From: Limivicinus sp963617275 | GTDB lineage: Bacteria; Bacillota; Clostridia; Oscillospirales; Oscillospiraceae | DNA length: 15,495 bases | Reading direction: 5' to 3' | Assembly (NCBI GenBank): GCA_963617275.1 | Contig: CAVENX010000057.1 | Span: forward strand, 1-15,495 | Shown: piece by piece, positions 6,693-12,780 of the stretch | Position numbering within the stretch: position 1 is the first letter of the stretch | Layout of the letters: every line of letters starts with the position of its first letter | Made by a program: the position numbers and the translations under genes | Notes under the pieces: model-generated | The model's database searches: none | What the model saw: only the letters and a program-made list of their open reading frames with translations | What the model was told of the DNA's origin: nothing

Positions 6693-7715
6693 TTATTCTT
6701 TCCAGATCTTCTCCGCGGTTATCTCCTTGAGGCTTGCGGCACCGCACATGGTCATGGTCGATTTAAGCTCACCCACGATCTTATCCATGTAGACTCTGAA
6801 GCCCTCCGCACCGCCGCCGTAAACAGCGGTCAGAATGGGGCGGCCTATGAGAACGGCGTCCGCACCGAGTGCAATGGCGCGGAACACATCAACGCCGGAA
6901 CGGATTCCGCCGTCAACGATTATTACGGTCTTGCCCTTTACTGCCGCGGCGATAGAGGGGAGAACCTCGCACGTGGACGGAACGCCGCCCTGAACTCTGC
7001 CGCCGTGGTTGGAGACGACTATCGCGTCTGCGCCCGCTTCAACGGCTTTCAGCGCACCGGCGGGGGTCATGATGCCTTTGATTATAAAGGGCATTTTTGC
7101 GTAGCCGATTATTTCCCTCATCTCTTCGACTGTTTTGCTGCCGGCGTTGGGATTCATTTTCTTGAGGAAGGGGAGGCCTGCGCCGTCAACGTCCATCGCA
7201 GCGGCAAAGCTTCCCGCAGCGTTGAGGATATCCAGCTTTTCAAAAACCGCTTCCTTGTTCCACGGCTTTATCGTCGGAATGCTCATCCCGCCGATCCCCC
7301 CCGCGTCGCGCACGGCGGATTTCATGATATCCGGGTTAACGCCGTCGCCGGTGAGAGCCAGAACGCCGTAATCATATGCTGCTTTCATAAGAAGCGCGTT
7401 GTAGTCCTGATCGACATATTTATCCCCGTAGTGCATATCAAGCGCACCGAGGGGGGCGGCAAAGATCGGCGCTGAGAATTTATGACCGAACATTTCAAAA
7501 GATACGTCGGGGTCGGCAAAATTGGGGCAGAGCGTGTCCATATTCACGTAGATCTCCTGCCATTTGTCGTAATTGCGTGCCGCAACGTTGCCGGGAAACT
7601 TACATCCGGGACCGGGCATTGTATTTGCGCAGGCGCGTCCGTTGCACACGGGACAGGCTTTACAGTAGGGACCGACGCAATCCCTTGCGGCTGCCAGTAC
7701 TTCCTGGTATGTCAT
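6693..7715 (-). CDS. FMN-dependent 2-hydroxy-acid dehydrogenase/oxidase family protein with Cys-rich N-terminus
   Basis: A 340-residue TIM-barrel flavoprotein of the FMN-dependent alpha-hydroxy-acid oxidase family (glycolate/lactate oxidase, L-lactate and mandelate dehydrogenases). Catalytic landmarks are K213 in FIIKGI, the active-site pair H237 and R240 in SNHGGR (235-240), and the FMN phosphate-binding stretch DGGIRSGVD (268-276) through GADAVLIGRP (284-293). The usual N-terminal Tyr-containing segment is absent; instead C13, C18, C21, C24, C29 and C38 form a C-x4-C-x2-C-x2-C-x4-C pattern that could hold an iron-sulfur cluster. An upstream in-frame ATG at 7802 exists but has no ribosome binding site and lies on the promoter, whereas the ATG at 7715 has AAAGGA 8 nt upstream. 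In an anaerobe a dehydrogenase role is more likely than an oxygen-using oxidase. Substrate unknown. Confidence 0.92.
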   Translation of the reverse strand: MTYQEVLAAARDCVGPYCKACPVCNGRACANTMPGPGCKFPGNVAARNYDKWQEIYVNMDTLCPNFADPDVSFEMFGHKFSAPIFAAPLGALDMHYGDKYVDQDYNALLMKAAYDYGVLALTGDGVNPDIMKSAVRDAGGIGGMSIPTIKPWNKEAVFEKLDILNAAGSFAAAMDVDGAGLPFLKKMNPNAGSKTVEEMREIIGYAKMPFIIKGIMTPAGALKAVEAGADAIVVSNHGGRVQGGVPSTCEVLPSIAAAVKGKTVIIVDGGIRSGVDVFRAIALGADAVLIGRPILTAVYGGGAEGFRVYMDKIVGELKSTMTMCGAASLKEITAEKIWKE

Positions 7716-7747
7716 AATCGCTTTCCTTTCTATTTTCTGCATATACT

Positions 7748-7781
7748 CTTGATCGACAAGGACAGACTCTTCTTGATCAAG
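7748..7781 (-). promoter_or_regulatory. Dyad in the 5' leader of the FMN dehydrogenase gene
   Basis: CTTGATC at 7748-7754 is mirrored by GATCAAG at 7775-7781, and the second arm sits inside a perfect 10-bp palindrome CTTGATCAAG (7772-7781). Both lie just downstream of the predicted transcription start, where a repressor could act. Evidence is symmetry and location only. Confidence 0.3.
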
Positions 7782-7790
7782 CATATAATT

Positions 7791-7819
7791 ATTATCGCGC
7801 ATTTTAAATTAAGTGTCAA
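7791..7819 (-). promoter_or_regulatory. Promoter of the FMN dehydrogenase gene (TTGACA-17-GATAAT)
   Basis: On the minus strand, consensus TTGACA (7819-7814) and GATAAT (7796-7791) are separated by exactly 17 nt. The predicted start near 7784 leaves a leader of about 70 nt before the ATG at 7715. It also excludes the upstream ATG at 7802, which would not be in the transcript. Confidence 0.8.
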
Positions 7820-7846
7820 TGAAATGTTTCTCAAAAAAACAAAAAA

Positions 7847-8068
7847 CTACAGGTTTGCTTTGGGATTATCGGTCCGATAAAGAATATAATCAATGGATAC
7901 ATTATAGTAGTCGGCAAATTTTACAAGCAGATCATATCCGGCTTCGCGCTCACCGTTTTCGTATCTGCTTATGGTGTTCTGATTTGTGTTCAGGTCAAGA
8001 GCAACTTTCTGCTGCGTGAATTTACGACTTTCACGCAGCTCCTTTAAACGCGTTTTTATAAAAATCAC
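7847..8068 (-). CDS. XRE/Cro-type HTH transcriptional regulator (small)
   Basis: A small DNA-binding protein of about 70-73 residues consisting almost only of a Cro/C1-type helix-turn-helix: KTRLKELRESRKFTQQKVA then LNTNQNTISRYENGERE, ending DYYNVSIDYILYRTDNP, a typical single-domain XRE layout. The start is unclear. A GTG at 8068 is in frame, but the only ribosome-binding-like sequence (AAGAGGTGA, 8073-8065) overlaps it. The codon at ideal spacing (8 nt after AGAGG) is ATA at 8059, which would begin exactly at the common family N-terminus M-K-T-R-L-K-E-L-R. An in-frame TTG at 8089 has no ribosome binding site. The GTG boundary is given as the conventional choice. The gene is divergent from the secreted protein at 8152 and likely controls it, itself, or both. 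Confidence 0.85.
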   Translation of the reverse strand: MIFIKTRLKELRESRKFTQQKVALDLNTNQNTISRYENGEREAGYDLLVKFADYYNVSIDYILYRTDNPKANL

Positions 8069-8071
8069 CTC

Positions 8072-8100
8072 TTGACAAGAGAATAACAAAATGGTATATA
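8072..8100 (+). promoter_or_regulatory. Promoter of the secreted-protein gene (TTGACA-17-TATATA)
   Basis: TTGACA at 8072-8077, a 17-nt spacer, then TATATA at 8095-8100 predict a start around 8107. The -35 box lies next to the start region of the divergent XRE gene, so the two genes share a very compact control region. Confidence 0.65.
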
Positions 8101-8106
8101 TATGAA

Positions 8107-8123
8107 TATCCCGAATTGGGATA
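8107..8123. promoter_or_regulatory. Operator-like dyad TATCCC-N5-GGGATA
   Basis: TATCCC (8107-8112) and GGGATA (8118-8123) are perfect inverted half-sites around GAATT. The dyad covers the predicted transcription start of the secreted-protein gene, a classic repressor position. The divergent XRE protein is the obvious candidate binder. Assignment is inferred from symmetry and placement. Confidence 0.5.
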
Positions 8124-8151
8124 ATATGTAGGTATAAAAGGAGAGTATGGC

Positions 8152-8568
8152 ATGAAAAAAAGAATTACACGTGTATTATCCCTTGTTTTTGTGCTTGTAA
8201 TCGTTGCATCTCTGATGCCGAGCGCACTGGCAGCCGGTTACAGGAGAAAAAACGGCTGGATAATTACCACCGGCGACAGGCTTTTCACAAAAACATCGAC
8301 CGTAACGATAAAAAATACGACACCTGGTGAACCTATCAGAGTGACAATTACCGGAATTTCGGGCTGCACGGTCAAAAGAGGGCCGGGAGCGTCATGGGAC
8401 GGCAGTTTGATTGGAGGCTCTTTTGTGATTTACCCGCGCGGGAGTGCGACATTTTACATCAACACAAAGCTTGGCAGAACCGGATGTGTGGATTACAGAG
8501 TTACCGGCGCTTGGGGCGGAAATGTTTCGTATAGAATAAGCGCGCAGAAGGTTTACGCTTACTGTTAA
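8152..8568 (+). CDS. Small secreted protein of unknown function
   Basis: I do not recognise a family. The 138-residue product has a clear Sec signal peptide: a basic start (MKKRITR), a hydrophobic core (VLSLVFVLVIVASLMP) and a signal peptidase I-type ALA-A site near residue 27-28, leaving about 110 mature residues. The mature part is rich in Thr, Gly, Val and Ile and has alternating hydrophobic stretches suggesting a beta-sandwich. It contains three cysteines (in SGCTVK, RTGCVDY and at the very C-terminus), so one disulfide plus one free cysteine is possible. There is no lipobox, LPXTG motif or membrane anchor. AAGGAGA is 7 nt before the ATG. It is transcribed divergently from a small XRE regulator and ends at a strong terminator. 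Confidence 0.8.
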   Translation: MKKRITRVLSLVFVLVIVASLMPSALAAGYRRKNGWIITTGDRLFTKTSTVTIKNTTPGEPIRVTITGISGCTVKRGPGASWDGSLIGGSFVIYPRGSATFYINTKLGRTGCVDYRVTGAWGGNVSYRISAQKVYAYC

Positions 8569-8636
8569 AGGGACAGCGGCAGTTCGAACGCAGGATTTTA
8601 CAGGCTCTGAGCGTAAAATCGAATACATCGGCAAAC

Positions 8637-8675
8637 ACAAAAGGCTTGGAATTATGACGATTCCAAGCCTTTTGT
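8637..8675. terminator. Bidirectional terminator between secreted-protein and TetR genes
   Basis: A 16-bp perfect stem (8637-8652 with 8660-8675) encloses a 7-nt loop, with AAAA at the left base and TTTT at the right base, so it can serve both convergent genes. Upstream, in the 3' untranslated part of the secreted-protein gene, a weaker 8-bp hairpin GATTTTAC/GTAAAATC (8594-8620) is also visible. Confidence 0.9.
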
Positions 8676-8711
8676 ATGTTATTTTATAGCTGCCAAATTC
8701 AGTCTTACCGT

Positions 8712-9275
8712 TTATTCCGGCTTTCTTAATTTTTCTATTGCCTCTATGATGACATCGCCTACAAGATCAATGGAAGAAGTCAGACCGCCCTTTAAGTATT
8801 GAATAATGGTATCTACACAGGCACTGACAAGAAAGAAGACCTGTACGGTGCGCTTTTCATAGTCCTGCGAAAAGCCCCAATTGTCTCCAACTGAGGTTAT
8901 TTCCTTTGAAAACACCGTTTTCAGCTTTGACGTAAAATTTACAAGGTCAGAGGCGTTTATGACGAGACGATAACTCTCCTCATTTTTCTGTATAAAGGAG
9001 AGCACTTTTTTTATGTATACGGAATAATTTTCCGACCTTTCTTTGTTTATTGAGTCAAGTGATTCGCTTAGCTCTTTTATAAGCTCGTTTTCAAATTCTT
9101 CCGCAACAGCGTAAATATCATCATAATGATAATAAAACGTGGTTTTGGTTATATCGGCCCGTTCGGCAAGTTCGTTTATAGTGATTTTGTCAATGGATTT
9201 TTTTTCCGCGATAAGCTCCGCAAATGCTTTTCTTATCCATTTTTTTGTTCTTTCGGAGTTTCTATATTGCTTGAT
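8712..9275 (-). CDS. TetR/AcrR family transcriptional regulator with apparent ATC start
   Basis: From the ATC at 9275 the frame is open for 187 codons, a normal TetR length. It starts KQYRNSERTKKWIRKAF and continues through a standard TetR_N helix-turn-helix, ITINELAERADITKTTFYYHY (about residues 31-51). The C-terminal half is the variable ligand/dimer domain. No ATG, GTG or TTG occurs in frame before the GTG at 9005, which would delete the entire DNA-binding domain; a TGA stop lies two codons upstream of the ATC. GGGGAG (9288-9283) is placed 7 nt before the ATC. Possible readings are a rare ATC start, an ATG-to-ATC start-loss mutation, or one extra A in the A5 run at 9275-9279 (removing one A joins TTG to the frame). 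It is divergent from the MMPL permease and probably represses it. Confidence 0.8.
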   Translation of the reverse strand: MKQYRNSERTKKWIRKAFAELIAEKKSIDKITINELAERADITKTTFYYHYDDIYAVAEEFENELIKELSESLDSINKERSENYSVYIKKVLSFIQKNEESYRLVINASDLVNFTSKLKTVFSKEITSVGDNWGFSQDYEKRTVQVFFLVSACVDTIIQYLKGGLTSSIDLVGDVIIEAIEKLRKPE

Positions 9276-9288
9276 TTTTCAACTCCCC
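9273..9288 (-). promoter_or_regulatory. Translation initiation region of the TetR gene with non-canonical codon
   Basis: On the minus strand GGGGAG (9288-9283) is followed by a 7-nt spacer (9282-9276) and ATC (9275-9273). The spacing is what one expects for a start codon. The TTG at 9282-9280 touches the ribosome binding site and its frame closes after six codons at a TAG. Confidence 0.55.
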
Positions 9289-9306
9289 TTACAAATTTGC
9301 TATAAA

Positions 9307-9322
9307 GGTAAGAAGTCTTACC
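9307..9322. promoter_or_regulatory. Probable TetR operator GGTAAGA-AG-TCTTACC
   Basis: Perfect 7-bp inverted half-sites around a 2-nt centre form a 16-bp palindrome in the 145-bp region between the divergent TetR and permease genes. Size and symmetry fit a TetR-family dimer site. A poor TetR promoter (TTCTTG-17-TATAGC, minus strand) would straddle it, which would give autorepression. Confidence 0.65.
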
Positions 9323-9340
9323 AAGAACGCAAAACAGTCA

Positions 9341-9369
9341 TTCTCAACTTTAAGCGATTATATTACAAT
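9341..9369 (+). promoter_or_regulatory. Candidate promoter of the MMPL permease gene (TTCTCA-17-TACAAT)
   Basis: TTCTCA at 9341-9346 is a weak -35, but TACAAT at 9364-9369 is a good -10 at 17-nt spacing. It would start transcription near 9376, upstream of the AGGAG at 9408-9412. It lies just downstream of the palindrome at 9307-9322. Confidence 0.4.
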
Positions 9370-9420
9370 CGGCAGGAAAATGCAACCAGAGTTGTAAATC
9401 TTATAACAGGAGTAAATTTT

Positions 9421-12400
9421 ATGGCACCTCAGAGAGCTGAAAAAACAGTAAACAAATGGCTGATCATAGCCATATTTATTGCCGCGGTAATTCTTTCGGT
9501 GAACACTATGAAGAATGTTGCGATCGACTACAATCTTGCCGATTATCTCGACAGCGGTACGCAGACAAAAGTTGCACTTAATATAATTGACGACGAGTTT
9601 GGTGCGGCAGGCAACATGCAGGTAATGGCCAAGAATGTTTCAGTAGAAACAGCGGAGAGTATATGCGAGAAGATAGAAAAAGTAGAAAACGTGCTCAATG
9701 TCAAATTCGACAGATATGACGAAGCATACTATAAAGACGGATGTGCACTGTTTATCATAATTATAGACGGGGATGATTATTCCGACAACGCAAAACAGGT
9801 GACTGCGGACATAAAATCGGCGCTTTCATCCTATGAGGGCATCGAATATGGCGGCACGACGATCGAGAAACAGTCTTTGCAGGAATCTATAACAAGCGAA
9901 ATGGTCTATATTCTTGCAATATCGCTCTGCCTTGTTGTGGCGATCCTGCTTATAACCTCAGAATCGTGGCTGGAGCCGTTTGTCCTGCTTGCCGCTTCTG
10001 GCGTTGCGGTACTTATAAACAGGGGAACAAATGTGTTTCTCGGGGAAATCTCGTATATAACAAATTCCATTGCTGCGGTATTGCAGCTTGCCCTTTCGAT
10101 AGATTACAGTATTGTCCTGCTGCATACATATCGCAGGGAAAAAGGAAAAAATTCGGACAATGACGCGGCTATGCACTCGGCGATAAAAAGCGTTGTAAAG
10201 CCCGTTTCGGCAAGCGCGCTTACTACCATTGCAGGGCTTTTGGCTCTGCTTTTTATGTCGTTCCGTATTGGCTTTGATATAGGTATTGTTTTGATGAAGG
10301 GCATCGTGATCTCTGCCGTCACATCCGTGACCCTTTTGCCGGCACTTGTCCTTTTGCTTGATAAGCCTATGAAAAAGCTGCACAAGAAGGCGTTTATACC
10401 GAAAGGAAAGCTGTTCTGCAAAATTTCTCTCAAGGCAAGCAAAGCGATCGTCCCCGCCGCACTCGTGCTTACCTTAGTCTGCGGAATTTTACAGTCTGGC
10501 AATCGTTTTATTTTTACCGATACAAAGGCCGAAAATACGGCTATCTCAGATATATTCGGAAACAATAATTCAGTCGCGTTGGTCTACAAAAATACAAAGG
10601 ACAACTTTAATAACGAAAAGCGTCTGACAGATTCAGTAGGCGCGTATAAAACCACTGGCGGAAAAAGTGTGCTGACAGATTATTCGGCGTATACCAATAC
10701 GGTGAGAGAACTGTATGACGTTGAAAAAGCGGCTCAGAAGCTTGAGCTTTCAAAGGCAGACGCAGAACTCTTGTTTACGATGTACAATCTCTATTTTTCA
10801 CCGGCGGATGTTAAAATGACCTTTGCTGAATTTGTGGATTTTTCCTGTAATCTTATAAATACGGATAGTGACGCAAAGGAATTTATTGACGATGATACGT
10901 CACATACGCTCGAAGCCGTTAAACTAATTTCCGAGGTCGCATCAGATGAGCTGACGGCGGAAGAGCTTCATGAAAAGCTCACAGGCAGCGACGCGTTTGA
11001 TATGAAAATAGACCCGTTTCTGATAAATCAGATATACGGTATGTATTTTTACGACGATGCAGCGGAGAAAACAGTTGATTTCAAAACAATGCTCGATTTC
11101 ATCGTAGAATTGGCTTTGGATGAAAATTCAAGCGGAATGTTTGATGAAAAAATAGTGGAACAGATAGAGATTTTGCCAGCGGGAATCGAGCAGTTCGAAG
11201 CGCAAATGGAGATGAACATGGATAAGACTGCCCTCAAGGCGTGGTTTTATCAGAATTGCGGCAAAATGCTGCCGGATGAACAGCTTACGCGGATCTTCCG
11301 CGGATATTTTGCCGAAGAGGGCGAAGACGAGGGCGAAACCGTACAGTTTCTGCCGCTTATGAATTTTCTTGCCGAAAACGGACAGCTTACTGAAAAAGCG
11401 GCGGAGGAAATCGGCGGGTACTGCTCCCTTTACGAGACAATAAATTCCAACTATGGATATGAACAATTTATACCGGCACTTTCCAAAGCGGCATCGGCGC
11501 TTTCGGAAAGAGACATGAACATACGCGTGGCGGACGAGACCGTTCAGCAGGTATATATAATGTATTTTTATGAAAACGAATCGATGCCGCAGGGCAAAAT
11601 GAGCGGGAAAAGCTTTGCTGAATATGTGCTGTCGGAGGATGAAAGCAATACTGTCGTGCGTGAACGCCTCACTGATGAAAACCGCTGCGGACTTGCGGAT
11701 ATGCTTACGGTCAGCAGGTACTGCACGGATGCTACAAGGCTGACGTACAAAACCGCGTATGAGACGTTTTCCATGCTCCAAAGCGAAATAAAGAGCGATA
11801 TAACGTCTTCGGTGCTTGAGGAGGATAAGATTGCCGGAGTATATATCAAGTATGCGGTAAACAACGGAAAAGCGCTTACGTGCCCGGTAATGGCCTGTGA
11901 ACTGCTTGATTTTGTAAGTGGGAATATGGATACAAATCTTCTTTTGAAGCAGAGAATGACCGACAGTAACCGCAAAAGGGTTGATGAAGCGCAGACTGAT
12001 ATGAAAAAAGCGAATGAGATGTTTTGCGGCGAAAACTATTCAAGACTGCTGTTCTCTGTCAATCTTCCTAATGAAAGCGAGGATACAAGCGAATTTGTTG
12101 CCTTTCTCTCAGATGAAGTGAAAAGCATATTCGGTGAAGACGCATATATCACGGGTGAAATTGTTACTGTGTGCGATCTTGAAGATGCGTTTGGACACGA
12201 CAATGCTTTCATTACGGTCTTTACGCTTGCATCCATTTTTGTCATCATAATGCTGATTTTCAAATCGCTCTCAATGCCGGTGATCCTGGTTGCGATTATT
12301 CAGAGCGCAATATTTATCACGATGAGCACGCAACTGTACGGGAACGGCATTTTCTTTATGAGCTACATCGTCACAACCTGCATTTTGATGGGCGCGACGA

Positions 12401-12714
12401 TCGACTACGGAATCCTGATGTCGAGCAATTATGTTGCCGACCGCGCCGATTATGATAAAACAAAATCGCTTGAAATGTCGGTAGAGGCTGCTGTGCCTAC
12501 CGTTTTTACATCAGGACTGATCCTTACAGTCTGCGGGTTTGTGATTCACTTCATATCGAGCCAGAATTCAATTTCCACAGTTGGCCTCTTGCTGGGCATA
12601 GGAACCCTGTGCTCGACCGCAATGGTGACAGTCGTACTCCCGAGCGTACTGTATCTTTTGGATGATTTTGTACTGAAGCTCTCACTGAAGAAAAAAGTGA
12701 ACAGACAAAGCTGA
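9421..12714 (+). CDS. MMPL/RND superfamily permease with large repeat-containing extracytoplasmic insert
   Basis: A 1097-residue membrane protein of the MMPL (RND) superfamily, proton-driven exporters or lipid transporters. Two homologous halves are visible. TM1 is at about 13-29 with an external domain to about 158, then TM2-TM6 at 159-313, including LQLALSIDYSIVLL with the proton-relay pair D228-Y229. TM7 is at about 342-358. A very large external insert (about 360-925) precedes TM8-TM12 (928-1080), with the matching pair D995-Y996 in GATIDYGILM. The insert holds about five degenerate repeats (see separate entry). The ATG at 9421 follows AGGAG at 8 nt and directly precedes TM1; upstream in-frame codons reach into the TetR gene and are not credible. 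The gene is divergent from TetR, so induction by a TetR ligand, perhaps an exported amphiphile, is likely. The substrate is unknown. A terminator follows. Confidence 0.95.
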   Translation: MAPQRAEKTVNKWLIIAIFIAAVILSVNTMKNVAIDYNLADYLDSGTQTKVALNIIDDEFGAAGNMQVMAKNVSVETAESICEKIEKVENVLNVKFDRYDEAYYKDGCALFIIIIDGDDYSDNAKQVTADIKSALSSYEGIEYGGTTIEKQSLQESITSEMVYILAISLCLVVAILLITSESWLEPFVLLAASGVAVLINRGTNVFLGEISYITNSIAAVLQLALSIDYSIVLLHTYRREKGKNSDNDAAMHSAIKSVVKPVSASALTTIAGLLALLFMSFRIGFDIGIVLMKGIVISAVTSVTLLPALVLLLDKPMKKLHKKAFIPKGKLFCKISLKASKAIVPAALVLTLVCGILQSGNRFIFTDTKAENTAISDIFGNNNSVALVYKNTKDNFNNEKRLTDSVGAYKTTGGKSVLTDYSAYTNTVRELYDVEKAAQKLELSKADAELLFTMYNLYFSPADVKMTFAEFVDFSCNLINTDSDAKEFIDDDTSHTLEAVKLISEVASDELTAEELHEKLTGSDAFDMKIDPFLINQIYGMYFYDDAAEKTVDFKTMLDFIVELALDENSSGMFDEKIVEQIEILPAGIEQFEAQMEMNMDKTALKAWFYQNCGKMLPDEQLTRIFRGYFAEEGEDEGETVQFLPLMNFLAENGQLTEKAAEEIGGYCSLYETINSNYGYEQFIPALSKAASALSERDMNIRVADETVQQVYIMYFYENESMPQGKMSGKSFAEYVLSEDESNTVVRERLTDENRCGLADMLTVSRYCTDATRLTYKTAYETFSMLQSEIKSDITSSVLEEDKIAGVYIKYAVNNGKALTCPVMACELLDFVSGNMDTNLLLKQRMTDSNRKRVDEAQTDMKKANEMFCGENYSRLLFSVNLPNESEDTSEFVAFLSDEVKSIFGEDAYITGEIVTVCDLEDAFGHDNAFITVFTLASIFVIIMLIFKSLSMPVILVAIIQSAIFITMSTQLYGNGIFFMSYIVTTCILMGATIDYGILMSSNYVADRADYDKTKSLEMSVEAAVPTVFTSGLILTVCGFVIHFISSQNSISTVGLLLGIGTLCSTAMVTVVLPSVLYLLDDFVLKLSLKKKVNRQS
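10741..12027 (+). repeat. Five degenerate ~86-residue protein repeats inside the permease insert
   Basis: The pattern hydrophobic-x3-Tyr/Phe-x2-Tyr-Phe, followed 17-24 residues later by Phe-x2/3-hydrophobic-x-Phe, recurs at residues 451 (LFTMYNLYF), 535 (INQIYGMYF), 622 (LTRIFRGYF), 708 (VQQVYIMYF) and 804 (IAGVYIKYA). Spacings are 84, 87, 86 and 96 residues. The second motifs include FAEFVDF, FKTMLDF, FLPLMNF, FAEYVL and ACELLDF. Each unit continues into a charged helical stretch. The repeats are too diverged to be seen as DNA repeats. Confidence 0.7.
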
Positions 12715-12725
12715 AAAAAGAAAAG

Positions 12726-12765
12726 CACCTGTAAAGGCAGAATCAATGCCCTTGCAGGTGTTTTT
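12726..12765. terminator. Terminator after the MMPL permease gene
   Basis: CACCTGTAAAGGCA (12726-12739) pairs with TGCCCTTGCAGGTG (12747-12760), 14 positions with one mismatch and one wobble, then TTTTT (12761-12765). The A-rich flank on the left lets it also act for the convergent radical SAM gene, whose stop is at 12781. Confidence 0.9.
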
Positions 12766-12780
12766 GTGTGTAACAGACCG

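Noticed and set aside
7847..8568. XRE plus secreted protein as part of a prophage
   Set aside because: No integrase, structural or replication genes are present and flanking genes are housekeeping or transport genes, so only a small regulated module is supported.
8569..8636. tRNA-like remnant (TTCGAA and a nearby stem) after the secreted-protein gene
   Set aside because: Only a short TTCGAA and one 8-bp hairpin are present; no acceptor or anticodon arm can be drawn.
9139..9420. N-terminal extension of the permease reading frame
   Set aside because: The extension overlaps the TetR coding region on the other strand and crosses the operator and promoter region. The ATG at 9421 has a good ribosome binding site and starts directly before TM1.
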